Origin: a virus | Length of the DNA stretch: 32,991 nt | Strand: one strand, 5' to 3' | IMG/VR virus record: IMGVR_UViG_3300032296_001633 | Coordinates: 1 to 32,991 of that record | In this document: piece after piece, positions 13,951-21,535 of the stretch | Position numbering within the stretch: the first letter of the stretch is position 1 | Layout of the letters: every line of letters starts with the position of its first letter | Position numbers and translations under genes: made by a program | The notes under the pieces: generated by a model | The model's database searches: none | Told to the model about the DNA's origin: nothing | The model's input: only the letters and a program-made list of their open reading frames with translations

Positions 13951-14619
13951 ATGGAAGACATGAAGCGCAAGGCACTGAAGGCCGAGATGACCGGAACCGC
14001 GAAGGGATTCACGGCGGTCATCACCGCAGAGACTCTCGACCGCGATGGCGAGGTTCTGATCCCGAGCGGAATGAACTCTAAGGAGTTCGAGCAGAACCCC
14101 ACGCTGTTCTGGAATCACGACTACTCGGAGCCCGTCGGAACGACGGTCGAGTTGAAGCGCAGGGACAAGGACATCGTTGGAGAGTTCGTGTTCGCCAAGC
14201 GACCTGATGGATACTCCGGTGAGTTTTTTCCTGAGGTCGCGGCGTCTCTCGTCGGGCAGGGAATCGTGCGCTCCGTTTCCGTCGGCTACGTACCTGAGCC
14301 GAATGGCATTCGGAAGGCGACCGACGTGGATCGCAAGCGGTACGGAGATGCCGTTAGGACGATCTACTCCCGCTGGAAGCTGCTCGAAGTCAGCCTAGCT
14401 CCGCTTCAGGCTAACCCTGATGCCCTCATCATTGCCGTGAAGAAGGGCATCTGCTCTCCTTCTGCCGCAAAGAAGTGGTTCGGGATCGAGACTCCGAAGC
14501 GCACGGTTGTGACGATTTCCATACCAGCGGCCTCATCCACGAAGGCCGCTCGGTCGATCAAGATTTCCGAAGCCGTCGAACGCGAAATAGCTCGCGCTCG
14601 AGGTCGCATCTATCTCTGA
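13951..14619 (+). CDS. HK97-type prohead protease
   Basis: The 222-residue protein begins directly after the portal fusion stop with GGAGG 6 nt before the ATG. It has the herpesvirus-assemblin-like fold signature of HK97 gp4 proteases: TLDRDGEVLIPSGM (28-41), FEQNPTLFWNHDYSEPVG with the likely catalytic His56, VRSVSVGYVPEP with the likely nucleophile Ser110, and the ending SRWKLLEVSLAPLQANPDAL. It should remove the N-terminal scaffolding segment of the major capsid protein encoded next. The basic C-terminal tail after residue 160 may be trimmed by itself. Confidence 0.92.
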   Translation: MEDMKRKALKAEMTGTAKGFTAVITAETLDRDGEVLIPSGMNSKEFEQNPTLFWNHDYSEPVGTTVELKRRDKDIVGEFVFAKRPDGYSGEFFPEVAASLVGQGIVRSVSVGYVPEPNGIRKATDVDRKRYGDAVRTIYSRWKLLEVSLAPLQANPDALIIAVKKGICSPSAAKKWFGIETPKRTVVTISIPAASSTKAARSIKISEAVEREIARARGRIYL

Positions 14620-14638
14620 CGATTCGGTCTTGCTACGG

Positions 14639-14656
14639 CGTGTTGCCTGAAACACG
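14639..14656 (+). promoter_or_regulatory. Hairpin in the major capsid gene leader
   Basis: CGTGTT (14639-14644) and AACACG (14651-14656) form a perfect 6-bp stem with a 6-nt loop, in the 79-nt gap before the capsid gene. No T-run follows, so it is not a typical terminator. It may stabilise or mark a processed 5' end of the capsid mRNA. Confidence 0.35.
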
Positions 14657-14698
14657 ACCTTGATTCCGACGAACGATGCGCGAAGGAAGGAACGCACG

Positions 14699-16054
14699 AT
14701 GAAGACCATGACGACTGAGCAGTTCAAGCACGCTCTCGAGCGTGCTGGGAAGATCAACGGCGCGAATGGCGTGGCCGTCCAGAAGAAGCTGATCCTCGAG
14801 AAGTATCTGATCACCGATCCCGAGGGAATGGTGGTCGATCCCGACAACCTCGATGTGACCATCTCCGCTGCGAATCAGGAGGAGGAGCCGATGGAGGACA
14901 TGGTGAAGGAGGAGGTTCAGAAGAGCATCCGCCGCGAGGTCGTCTCGCGTCTCGAGTCGATGCCTCGCGGACTCTCCGTTGCCGCGAACGTCGACGACAA
15001 GCCGTGGGAACGAGCTCCCGTCTACTCGGCAAGCCGAAAGTCCTTCAGCTCGAAGGAGATGGCTTGGAAGTTCGGCACGTGGTGCCTTGCGACCCTCGGC
15101 CATCAGAAGTCGATCGAGAACTGCCGCAACTTCGGCATCCAGATCAAGGCCCACACCGAGGGCGTGAACTCGCAGGGCGGCTTCCTCGTCCCCGACGAGA
15201 TGGCTGCCGAGCTGGTTGTGCTGCGTGAGCAGTACGGCGTGTTCCGTCGCAATGCGAAGATTTACCGGATGGCCTCCGATACGCTTCGCATCCCGCGCAA
15301 GAACGTCGGCCTGACCGCGTACTGGGTCGGAGAGGCTGTCGCGGCAACCGAGTCGACGATGGGATTCGATCAGGTGCAGCTCGTCGCTCACAAGCTGACC
15401 GCGCTGACCACCGTGTCGAACGAACTCCTCGAGGATTCGGTCATCGACCTCGCCTCTGACGTTGCGAACGAGATCGCGTACCAGTTCGCGTTCAAGGAGG
15501 ACGACGCCGGATTCAACGGCGATGGTACCTCGACCTACGGTGGCATCGTCGGCCTGAAGAACGCTCTGACGAACGCGACCTATCAGGTCAGCGACACGGG
15601 CGTTGCCCACGGCTCGATCACGAACACGCAGATCGCAGCTGCGCTGGCGAAGCTTCCGCAGTGGGCGACGCAGCGGAACAACGTGAAGATTTACTGCAAC
15701 AAGTCGCAGTACCACGCGACGTTCGAGCGCATCCTCGCTGGCTCTGGCGGTGCGACCTTCACCGAGAACGCCAACGGCACCTCGACTCCTCGGTACATGG
15801 GATTCCCGGTCGAGTTCACTCAGGTCATCCCGTACTCGACGACGGACAACGATGTCCTCGCGTACATCGGCGACCTGTCTCAGGCGTGCTACTTCGGCGA
15901 CCGTCGTACGACCTCGATCGCCTTCTCCGACTCCGCTCTCAACGCGTTCGAGCAGGATGAGCGAGTCGTTCGTGGAACCCAGCGCGTCGACATCGTGTGC
16001 GCGAACGTCGGTTCGGATTCGGCCTACGGCGCAATGATCAAGGTCACCATCTGA
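14699..16054 (+). CDS. Major capsid protein, HK97 fold
   Basis: I chose ATG 14699, preceded by AAGGAAGGA, over upstream starts. The 451-residue protein has a charged helical N-terminal region of about 110-150 residues, probably the scaffolding delta domain cut off by the protease. The HK97-fold body opens with GVNSQGGFLVPDEMAAELVV (155-174) and continues through YRMASDTLRIPRKNVGLTAY, WVGEAVAATESTMGFDQVQL, HKLTALTTVSNELLEDSVID and the tip GDGTSTYGGIVGL. 'FLVP.E....I', 'W..E.....' and 'L..S.ELLED' are standard HK97 capsid landmarks. It forms the icosahedral shell. Confidence 0.95.
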   Translation: MKTMTTEQFKHALERAGKINGANGVAVQKKLILEKYLITDPEGMVVDPDNLDVTISAANQEEEPMEDMVKEEVQKSIRREVVSRLESMPRGLSVAANVDDKPWERAPVYSASRKSFSSKEMAWKFGTWCLATLGHQKSIENCRNFGIQIKAHTEGVNSQGGFLVPDEMAAELVVLREQYGVFRRNAKIYRMASDTLRIPRKNVGLTAYWVGEAVAATESTMGFDQVQLVAHKLTALTTVSNELLEDSVIDLASDVANEIAYQFAFKEDDAGFNGDGTSTYGGIVGLKNALTNATYQVSDTGVAHGSITNTQIAAALAKLPQWATQRNNVKIYCNKSQYHATFERILAGSGGATFTENANGTSTPRYMGFPVEFTQVIPYSTTDNDVLAYIGDLSQACYFGDRRTTSIAFSDSALNAFEQDERVVRGTQRVDIVCANVGSDSAYGAMIKVTI

Positions 16055-16072
16055 GCAGAAGGGAACACACAC

Positions 16073-16513
16073 ATGCGAGCTAACTACAAGCAAGTCTCCG
16101 CGACTGTCGGCACGACTGCAGCGACTGCGCTCTGCACCGCGGAGTTCGATACCCTCGGCTTCGCGTACGCGTCGATCTCGTTCTTCGAGGGAACTTCTCC
16201 CACGACGAACGGCCTGAGCACCGTCCTGACCAATCATGCGCTTCAGCACAGCGATACGGCTGGATCCGGTCACACGGCAATCAGCGGTTTCACCGCGGGA
16301 ACCGACTGGACGCCGACCTCTGCCGCAACGCTGACGAACAACGCGAAGGTCATCTACAACGTCGACCTTCGCGGAAAGAAGCGGTACCTGAAGGTGACGG
16401 CTCAGGGAGGCTCAGTCTTCACGTCCGCAGTCCTCGTCTGCACTCTCACGAATCCTGCTGACGGTCGCACGACTGCTGCTGAGATTGGTGCCGCGCACGT
16501 CGTCAACGGCTGA
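16073..16513 (+). CDS. Capsid-associated decoration-type protein, copy 1
   Basis: This 146-residue protein directly follows the major capsid gene (18-nt gap with AGAAGGGA). It is Thr/Ala/Ser-rich and beta-like: FAYASISFFEGTSPTTNGLS, then VIYNVDLRGKKRYLKVTAQG and a C-terminal AAEIGAAHVVNG. The 'VDLRGKKRYLKVT' strand and 'GAA..V.G' end match SLLGRKRYLRATVEH and FGAASYAAG in the gene at 16573, so the two are paralogues from a duplication. Position and composition suggest a shell decoration or cement protein; I know no characterised relative. Confidence 0.6.
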   Translation: MRANYKQVSATVGTTAATALCTAEFDTLGFAYASISFFEGTSPTTNGLSTVLTNHALQHSDTAGSGHTAISGFTAGTDWTPTSAATLTNNAKVIYNVDLRGKKRYLKVTAQGGSVFTSAVLVCTLTNPADGRTTAAEIGAAHVVNG

Positions 16514-16525
16514 GAATGGGCTGAT

Positions 16526-16555
16526 GGGGCCGGGGGGGTTCTCCCTCCCGGCCCC
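16526..16555 (+). terminator. Very strong GC hairpin between the two decoration-type genes
   Basis: A 13-bp stem (16526-16538 with 16543-16555, one G-U pair) closes over a TTCT loop; the outer arms are GGGGCCGGG and CCCGGCCCC. Only TGCTT follows, so it lacks a proper T-run. It could attenuate transcription, stop 3' exonuclease decay and so keep capsid mRNA abundant. It lies 12 nt after the first gene's stop and 17 nt before the next ATG. Confidence 0.65.
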
Positions 16556-16572
16556 TGCTTCGCGGAGGAAAC

Positions 16573-16986
16573 ATGCGATCACATCAGACAAGCAAGACAG
16601 TCCTCGCTGGAGAGGGAAGCGCGACCACGATCTCTGGAACGGTCGACACGAGAGGATTTCGAGCAGCTCGGATCCAGATGTGCTCGGCCTCGACAGGCGC
16701 ACCGACCACGAACACGAAGCTGGAGCAGAGCGACGACAACTCCACTTGGGAAGCGATCCCCGGAATCGTGCGAGGCGTTGACTACACCTTGTCGACCGCA
16801 ACGAACTCCACGACGCTGGCGAAGGTCGTCTGGGATGTCTCCCTGCTCGGTCGCAAGCGGTATCTGAGGGCAACCGTTGAACATGCGACCTCCGGTCGTG
16901 GAGCTATCACGGCTGTCCTGTTCGATCCCTACGACGCACCGACGGCTACAGCCGACTTCGGCGCAGCCTCGTACGCGGCTGGCTGA
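16573..16986 (+). CDS. Capsid-associated decoration-type protein, copy 2
   Basis: The 137-residue protein has GGAGG 5 nt before its ATG. It is beta-rich and contains GTVDTRGFRAARIQMCSAST, LEQSDDNSTWEAIPGI, VSLLGRKRYLRATVEH and the C-terminal FGAASYAAG. It is a diverged paralogue of the preceding gene, with the same order of strands and end. Pairs of related small beta proteins after the capsid gene fit shell decoration or vertex proteins. The glycosyltransferase fusion follows directly, so these Ser/Thr-rich surface proteins are candidate substrates. That link is inference. Confidence 0.6.
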   Translation: MRSHQTSKTVLAGEGSATTISGTVDTRGFRAARIQMCSASTGAPTTNTKLEQSDDNSTWEAIPGIVRGVDYTLSTATNSTTLAKVVWDVSLLGRKRYLRATVEHATSGRGAITAVLFDPYDAPTATADFGAASYAAG

Positions 16987-17006
16987 ACCAAATCATCTTT
17001 CTCCCG

Positions 17007-17035
17007 GAGCGGTCGCGGCTTGTCTGCGGCCGCTC
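17007..17035 (+). terminator. GC hairpin after the second decoration-type gene
   Basis: GAGCGGTCGC (17007-17016) pairs with GCGGCCGCTC (17026-17035) over ten positions with one U-G pair and a 9-nt loop. TATCATG follows without a T-run. Like the hairpin at 16526 it probably trims or stabilises the abundant capsid-region mRNA and lowers expression of the glycosyltransferase downstream. Confidence 0.5.
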
Positions 17036-17045
17036 TATCATGTGG

Positions 17046-17059
17046 CTGCCGAAAGGCAG
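17046..17059 (+). promoter_or_regulatory. GAAA-tetraloop hairpin touching the glycosyltransferase ribosome site
   Basis: CTGCC-GAAA-GGCAG forms a 5-bp stem with a GNRA tetraloop. Its last two bases overlap the AGGAGG (17058-17063) that serves ATG 17068. Pairing would partly hide the ribosome site, so it may limit translation of the enzyme. Confidence 0.45.
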
Positions 17060-17067
17060 GAGGCTGC

Positions 17068-18129
17068 ATGAGCGAACTGAAGGACGGCGCGGATATCGGA
17101 GATGGCCTGACTCGAGTAGCTACAGGCGACGCTGTTGCGTTCCTGAGAAGCATCGGATGTCAGCTGAAGGATGGTGGAACGCTTCGGCTGCGGATCCCAG
17201 ACTTCGATGGCGTGATCGCAGCGTACGAGTCTGGCTCGGAGGACATCGAGTCGCAGCTGATCCCCAACGCGGATCAGTCAGGGATCAAGTCGATCTGGAA
17301 CCGTGAGAAGCTGAGCAGAGTCCTCAATCTCTCCGGTTTCGAGATCATGTCTGGAGCGGATGGATGGTCGTGGAACGAGACTCGTACCACGATCTCAGTC
17401 GTCGCTCGAAAGTACCTTCGTCCGAGCCCGGAGGGTCGCATGAAGGAGATTCACGCGATCATGAGTCTCCCACGGGTGTGCTGGACGGATACTCAGGGCG
17501 TGCTGCATCAGGCAGCTGCCGCTCTGGGATTCGATGTCAGTCGTGCCACGGGTGTCTTCTGGGGACAGTGCCTCGAGCGTCTGATGAAGACGTACTTGAA
17601 GAAGCCGAACATCAAGTACATCCTGACGGTCGATTACGACTCGATCTTCGATCCTGACGACATCGTTCGTCTCTGGCAAGTGATGGAGACGAATCCAGAC
17701 ATCGCAGCACTCTGCCCACTTCAGATCGGGCGAGACAAGGACATGCCGCTGTTCTCGATCAAGGACGATGCCGGGAGGCTGATGAAGTCCTTCTCTGAGG
17801 ATCGGCTGTACACGGACGCGCTCGACATGAACACAGGGCATTTCGGACTGACCCTGATCAGATGCGATGCGATCCGCGACCTTCCATCTCCTCTCTTCTG
17901 GGGCAAGCCGAACGCCGATGGTGAATGGAACGATGGGCGAATCGACGACGACATCTTCTTCTGGAATCGTCTGAGGGATGCGAACAAGCGCATCTGCCTC
18001 TGTCCGCGAGTTCGTATCGGGCATCTCCAGAATATCGTGACTTGGCCGGGTGAGGATCTGAAGGCGATCCAGCAGTACCTGACCGACTATCACGACAACG
18101 GGAGGCCGAAGCAGTGCATGACCTTCTGA
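17068..18129 (+). CDS. Glycosyltransferase (GT-A) with an N-terminal methyltransferase remnant
   Basis: ATG 17068 follows AGGAGG. Residues about 20-117 look like the C-terminal half of a SAM methyltransferase: FLRSIGCQLKDGGTLRLRIP with PDFDGVIAAYESG, then IWNREKLSRVLNLSGFEIMS and TTISVVARKY. The N-terminal half with the SAM-binding GxG motif is missing, so this part is probably inactive. Residues about 126-353 are a GT-A glycosyltransferase: EIHAIMSLPRVCWTDTQGVL, KYILTVDYDSIFDPDDIVRL with DYD at 189-191 binding metal and nucleotide sugar, a later NTGHFGLTLIR, and the acidic GRIDDDIFFWNRLRDANKRI. It lies among head genes, which favours virion proteins as the target. Confidence 0.75.
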   Translation: MSELKDGADIGDGLTRVATGDAVAFLRSIGCQLKDGGTLRLRIPDFDGVIAAYESGSEDIESQLIPNADQSGIKSIWNREKLSRVLNLSGFEIMSGADGWSWNETRTTISVVARKYLRPSPEGRMKEIHAIMSLPRVCWTDTQGVLHQAAAALGFDVSRATGVFWGQCLERLMKTYLKKPNIKYILTVDYDSIFDPDDIVRLWQVMETNPDIAALCPLQIGRDKDMPLFSIKDDAGRLMKSFSEDRLYTDALDMNTGHFGLTLIRCDAIRDLPSPLFWGKPNADGEWNDGRIDDDIFFWNRLRDANKRICLCPRVRIGHLQNIVTWPGEDLKAIQQYLTDYHDNGRPKQCMTF

Positions 18130-18407
18130 TCATCCTCCGCAACTGCTCGATCCATGAGCCGGGAGTCGGAAGGCGAGAGCTGCGACCCGGCGCGATCGTG
18201 AACGCGACGGAATCAGTCGCAAGGAATCTGATCGACAAGGGATGCGCGAGGCATCTGACCCCTCCAGCTCCGCTCTTCGTGGATTCGACCACAGCGCCGG
18301 ATCGGTCGAAGAAGAGGAAGAAGGATCTCATTCATGGCGATTGCAACGGACTCACTGGTGACTCTGGCCGTCCTGAAGGCGAATCTCGGGATCACCAACA
18401 CGACTGA
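18114..18407 (+). CDS. Small head-region protein, 97 aa (GTG start)
   Basis: The GTG start at 18114 has GGAGG 9 nt upstream and overlaps the end of the glycosyltransferase gene by 16 nt. The protein contains HEPGVGRRELRPGAIVNATE and ARNLIDKGCARHL. This resembles the short 'rrlrPGevv.l...la..Li..G.A' proteins found between capsid and connector genes in many siphoviruses. The C-terminal 30 residues are basic and overlap the connector gene by 74 nt. That overlap is unusually long, so the true 3' extent deserves caution. Confidence 0.6.
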   Translation: MHDLLIILRNCSIHEPGVGRRELRPGAIVNATESVARNLIDKGCARHLTPPAPLFVDSTTAPDRSKKRKKDLIHGDCNGLTGDSGRPEGESRDHQHD

Positions 18408-19149
18408 CGATGCTGTCCTCGAGGACGCGATCGACCGCGCTTCCTCTTGGATTCAGCGTTACTGTGGAAGGAACCTCGTCAACCAGCGGTACTACGAGTG
18501 GCGGGACACGTTCGGCCAAGACCGAATCACGGTCAAGCACAATCCGATCTCGGATATCCGGTTCGTTGGAGTCGGCGGCGACAACGTGCTGTCGATCGAC
18601 TCGACCATCTCCACCGATGCCGCATGCACGGTATCGGTACTCGAGAACTGGATTGTGCTCTATCGAGTGTCGTCCACGGGAACCGAGACACACACTCAGG
18701 TCAACTTCTCGAATCACGATACGACGAGCGAGATCGTTGCGCACATCAACACGATCACCGGTTTCAGCGCATCTCTGCTCCTCAACGTTCCATCTCGGTA
18801 TCTGAGGAAGATGGCGGGACGGGACATCAAGCAGCAGACGTTGCTGCTCGAGGCTCCGACGGAAGGGCTGACCGACTACGCCGTGGACTTCGATACTGGA
18901 GTCATCTACGGCCCGAGTCTTCATCGGTACAAGGGAATGCTGATCGACTACTACGGTGGCTTCTCGGCTATCCCGTACGACATCGAGATGGCCGCTGTCA
19001 GCATGGCGACCCGTCTCTATCGTGGTCGCCAGCGCGATCCGGGTGTCTCGAGCGAGTCCCTCGGTGGGTATTCGTACTCGCTGCGGTCGGTCGCGGAGCT
19101 AGACGACGAGGTTCGATCCGCACTCGAGTCGTATCGGAGGCTGCGTTGA
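18334..19149 (+). CDS. Head-tail connector protein, HK97 gp6-like
   Basis: The 271-residue protein starts DSLVTLAVLKANLGITNTTD, followed by DAVLEDAIDRASSWIQRYCG, RNLVNQRYYEW. 'L..vK..l.I..t..D..l...I..As..ie.y..R' is the standard start of the phage gp6/adaptor family that docks under the portal. The middle (about 75-185) is an insert of beta-rich sequence larger than usual. The C-terminal IEMAAVSMATRLYRGRQRDP and SYSLRSVAELDDEVRSALES match the family's last helices. AAGGA lies 9 nt before the ATG. The family is usually 90-200 residues, so this member is long. Confidence 0.8.
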   Translation: MAIATDSLVTLAVLKANLGITNTTDDAVLEDAIDRASSWIQRYCGRNLVNQRYYEWRDTFGQDRITVKHNPISDIRFVGVGGDNVLSIDSTISTDAACTVSVLENWIVLYRVSSTGTETHTQVNFSNHDTTSEIVAHINTITGFSASLLLNVPSRYLRKMAGRDIKQQTLLLEAPTEGLTDYAVDFDTGVIYGPSLHRYKGMLIDYYGGFSAIPYDIEMAAVSMATRLYRGRQRDPGVSSESLGGYSYSLRSVAELDDEVRSALESYRRLR

Positions 19150-19535
19150 GCATCTCCTCCCTCGTAAGTCAGTTCGGCATCACGCTGAACTACTACGCAC
19201 CGCTCAATACGATCCAGACTGACGGGACGGTCATCCGAACGTATGGAAAGACGTACTCGGCGGTCGGATTCGTTCAGCCTTCCGGTGAATCGGAACCGTT
19301 CATCAACGGTCGACAGGAGGGAATCCGCACGGCGACGATCTACTTTCCCGGAAAGGTGATCTACGAGATCGAGGGAGAGTTCAGGGACTCCGAGTTCATT
19401 CCTGCCCGTCGCTGGAGGATCACCGGAGCCTACAACCCTGCTGAACTCGATGTGACGGGAAGAAATGCCTACCTGAACATGAGCGTTGTCAGCGTCGTCG
19501 AGGTCGTTCCACTCGATTCAGAAATCGAACCATGA
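19146..19535 (+). CDS. Head closure (stopper) protein, putative (TTG start)
   Basis: TTG 19146 overlaps the connector stop (TTGA) and has GGAGG 5 nt upstream. The 129-residue product is beta-rich: FGITLNYYAPLNTIQTDGTV, GKTYSAVGFVQPSGESEPFI, REFIP-like 'FIPARRWRITGAYNPAELDV' and VVSVVEVV at the end. Size, position between gp6-like and gp10-like genes and the late 'W.I.G..n' strand fit head-tail joining or stopper proteins of the SPP1 gp16 type. The family call rests largely on gene order. Confidence 0.65.
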   Translation: MSISSLVSQFGITLNYYAPLNTIQTDGTVIRTYGKTYSAVGFVQPSGESEPFINGRQEGIRTATIYFPGKVIYEIEGEFRDSEFIPARRWRITGAYNPAELDVTGRNAYLNMSVVSVVEVVPLDSEIEP

Positions 19536-20020
19536 GCAAGGCGAAGTTCAAGCACGACAAGATCGAACAGATCGTGCTCGAGGGCATGAAGGATGGACTC
19601 GCGGCCATCCAGATATCCGCGTCGAGGCTCATGAGGGCAACGCTTTCGAGGCCGGGAACGGGTCGCGTATACAGGATCGGGAAGGGCAAGAAGAAGGGAA
19701 GGAACCTGAGGGCCAGAGGTTTCCATCAGGCTTCTTCTCCGGGAATGCCTCCTGCGGTCAATACGAACAGGCTTCGCGCATCGTGGAGCGTCGAGGGCGT
19801 TCCGGTGCGCAGCGAAGAGGGATTCGCGTACATCTATCAGGATGGGACGACCGTGACCCTCATGTTCGGATCGAACGTCGACTACGCTGTGTTCCTCGAG
19901 TACGGGACTCGAAAGATGGCTGCTCGTCCTTATGTCGCGCCAACGATGTCGAAGATCGAGGAGAAGGCAATGTCGATCATGGCGAAGTCGATTAGCGATG
20001 CCTTCAAGGAGGAGGAATGA
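19532..20020 (+). CDS. HK97 gp10-like neck/tail-joining protein
   Basis: The 162-residue protein ends with the diagnostic stretch VDYAVFLEYGTRKMAARPYV, followed by APTMSKIEEKAMSIM. 'YA.fvEfGT.km.a.Pfl.Pa' is the signature of the HK97 gp10 / phi-105 gp10-like family, which joins head and tail. The N-terminal helix (KIEQIVLEGMKDGLAAIQIS) and the basic mid region (RIGKGKKKGRNLRARGFHQA, then SPGMPPAVNTNRLRASW) are also typical. The ATG overlaps the stopper gene's stop. Confidence 0.88.
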   Translation: MSKAKFKHDKIEQIVLEGMKDGLAAIQISASRLMRATLSRPGTGRVYRIGKGKKKGRNLRARGFHQASSPGMPPAVNTNRLRASWSVEGVPVRSEEGFAYIYQDGTTVTLMFGSNVDYAVFLEYGTRKMAARPYVAPTMSKIEEKAMSIMAKSISDAFKEEE

Positions 20021-20412
20021 GCAAGGCCATACTTGATGCGATCAAGACGCGGCTGTATGCGACGACGGCCCTTACGGACGCGACGTACAATCGCATTTAC
20101 CTTGATCGCGCTCCTGCTGACTCGCGGTATCCTCTCCTCGTCTATCGCATCGCGGACATCCGCACGACGAACTTCTTCGCTGGCATGACCCGGCATGAGC
20201 TACAGATCGACTTCTCGATCTACGGCAAGGACGAGACGTCTGCCGACCTGTACACGATTGCGAACGCCATCGAGTCGGCTCTTTCCACTTCGATCACGGT
20301 AACGGGATTCGATGCAGCGAGGGCTGTCCGTCTTTCTCGAGGAGTGCCCTCAATGAACGAGGACTCTTGGACGATGACAGAGCGGTATCGGGTCGTCGCT
20401 CACGACACATAA
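20017..20412 (+). CDS. Tail completion/terminator protein (DUF3168-like)
   Basis: The 131-residue product has the alternating helix-strand design of tail terminators: ILDAIKTRLYATTALTDATY near the start, then RIYLDRAPADSRYPLLVYRI, a central TRHELQIDFSIYGKDETSAD and ANAIESALSTSITVTGFDAA. 'yP.vvy.i......f......e..v.i.iys...s...' is typical of DUF3168 and related proteins that cap the tail tube. The position just before the tail tube gene supports this. The start overlaps the gp10-like stop. Confidence 0.75.
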   Translation: MSKAILDAIKTRLYATTALTDATYNRIYLDRAPADSRYPLLVYRIADIRTTNFFAGMTRHELQIDFSIYGKDETSADLYTIANAIESALSTSITVTGFDAARAVRLSRGVPSMNEDSWTMTERYRVVAHDT

Positions 20413-20421
20413 GGAAACACA

Positions 20422-20883
20422 ATGGCAATCGACACCTATCTCATCGGCAACGACGGGAACGTCTCGTACACGATCAACTCTGGAGCGCAGACGCTGCTCA
20501 AGGTCCAGAGCTATGCGGCAACCCTCTCCCGCCCAGTGGCGACTCTAACGGCGTTCGGAGACACCGGGCAGCGTAAGCGTCTCGGGATGCTCGATCTGAC
20601 GGGTTCCTTGAACTGCGTGATCGGTGTTGACTCGACGGCCACATCGACGTCATCTTCGCATACGAATCTCATCCTCCTCTCTTCTCAGGACACGACTGCG
20701 ACACGTCCTGCGCTGAGCCTGACGCTCTACGATGGTTCTGGAACGACCGATGCGAAGATCACCTCGAACGTCGTGTTCTCCTCGTTCGCGTTCAACTCGG
20801 CCAAGACCGGGGACACCTCGGTTACGGTCAACTTCGAGAACGCCGATGGCGCTGCTCCGGTCGTTTCGTGGCTGATCTCCTGA
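20422..20883 (+). CDS. Major tail (tube) protein
   Basis: The 153-residue protein follows AAGGA and lies exactly where the tube gene belongs, between the terminator and the chaperones. It is beta-rich: IDTYLIGNDGNVSYTINSGA, LLKVQSYAATLSRPVATLTA, FGDTGQRKRLGMLDLTGSLN and a C-terminal SAKTGDTSVTVNFENADGAA. The 'v.s.s.t......dvT.fgd.g.......l.....s..g' progression is typical of short siphovirus tube proteins. It should polymerise around the tape measure. Confidence 0.75.
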   Translation: MAIDTYLIGNDGNVSYTINSGAQTLLKVQSYAATLSRPVATLTAFGDTGQRKRLGMLDLTGSLNCVIGVDSTATSTSSSHTNLILLSSQDTTATRPALSLTLYDGSGTTDAKITSNVVFSSFAFNSAKTGDTSVTVNFENADGAAPVVSWLIS

Positions 20884-21158
20884 TGAGCAATCCGTCCAGC
20901 ACAGAGGTCGTTTCGCTCTTCGGGCCAAGCGACAAGGATTGGATCGTGACGCTTGTCACGAAGTCGGGTCGCATACATTCACGCCGGGTCAGTCCGGGTA
21001 CAATCGAGGAGGAGGCTGCGGTTCGCGTGGCCATGAACGCCAGCGAGGTTCTGCTGGTCGATCTCGACTGCTACTCCGTTCGACGCGCCGCCGATCGAAG
21101 TCTCGTCGAGAACGGTGACGACTTCCTCGCGGCGCTGAGAGCAAAGAAGAGGCACTAA
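20883..21158 (+). CDS. Small tail-region protein, 91 aa
   Basis: ATG 20883 overlaps the tube gene's stop by one base (TGATG). The protein reads SLFGPSDKDWIVTLVTKSGR, then RVSPGTIEEEAAVRVAMNAS, EVLLVDLDCYSVRRAADRSL. It looks like one small alpha/beta domain. It sits between the tube gene and the frameshifting chaperone, so it is probably another tail assembly factor, but I recognise no family. Confidence 0.65.
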   Translation: MSNPSSTEVVSLFGPSDKDWIVTLVTKSGRIHSRRVSPGTIEEEAAVRVAMNASEVLLVDLDCYSVRRAADRSLVENGDDFLAALRAKKRH

Positions 21159-21535
21159 TGAACGTGCATCCTTGGAACGTCGCGCTGTCAGACGGTCGAT
21201 CCGTCACGATCCGGCCGCTAACGGTGCGCCAGCGCATCGCGCTGACTGCTGAGTTCGCGGAGGAATCCGCGCTGCTTGCAAAGCGCAATGCGGAGATCGC
21301 AGGAGAGGCCAACGTCATGAAGGTCGTGGAGAAGGCGCGGAAGGACGCGATGGTTGCATCCGCGCTGATCCTCGACTGCTACACGCTTCGCGGCGCGATG
21401 CGGATAGTCTGCGCAGCATCGGAGTTCGGGGAGCTCATATGCGACGACCTCGAGCCGAAGCAGCTGACCGAACTCGCTCTCCGATGCCTTGGGTTCGGCA
21501 GCGACGAGGAAGACGAGAAGCCGCAGGGAAAGTGA
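21158..21535 (+). CDS. Tail assembly chaperone, G-type
   Basis: The 125-residue protein starts VHPWNVALSDGRSVTIRPLT, then VRQRIALTAEFAEESALLAK, and has helices typical of tape-measure chaperones, ending with an acidic GFGSDEEDEKPQGK. Its last codons contain the slippery heptamer GGGAAAG (21526-21532) immediately before the TGA stop. Position between tube and tape measure and the frameshift signal identify it as the lambda G equivalent, which coats and stabilises the tape measure during tail assembly. Confidence 0.85.
   Translation: MNVHPWNVALSDGRSVTIRPLTVRQRIALTAEFAEESALLAKRNAEIAGEANVMKVVEKARKDAMVASALILDCYTLRGAMRIVCAASEFGELICDDLEPKQLTELALRCLGFGSDEEDEKPQGK

Noticed and set aside
14633-16273. 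546-codon open frame on the minus strand across the capsid gene
   Set aside because: It is the mirror of a highly biased coding sequence: few CTA, TTA and TCA codons in the capsid gene leave the antisense without stops. Its product has no recognisable domain, and the + strand gene is certain.
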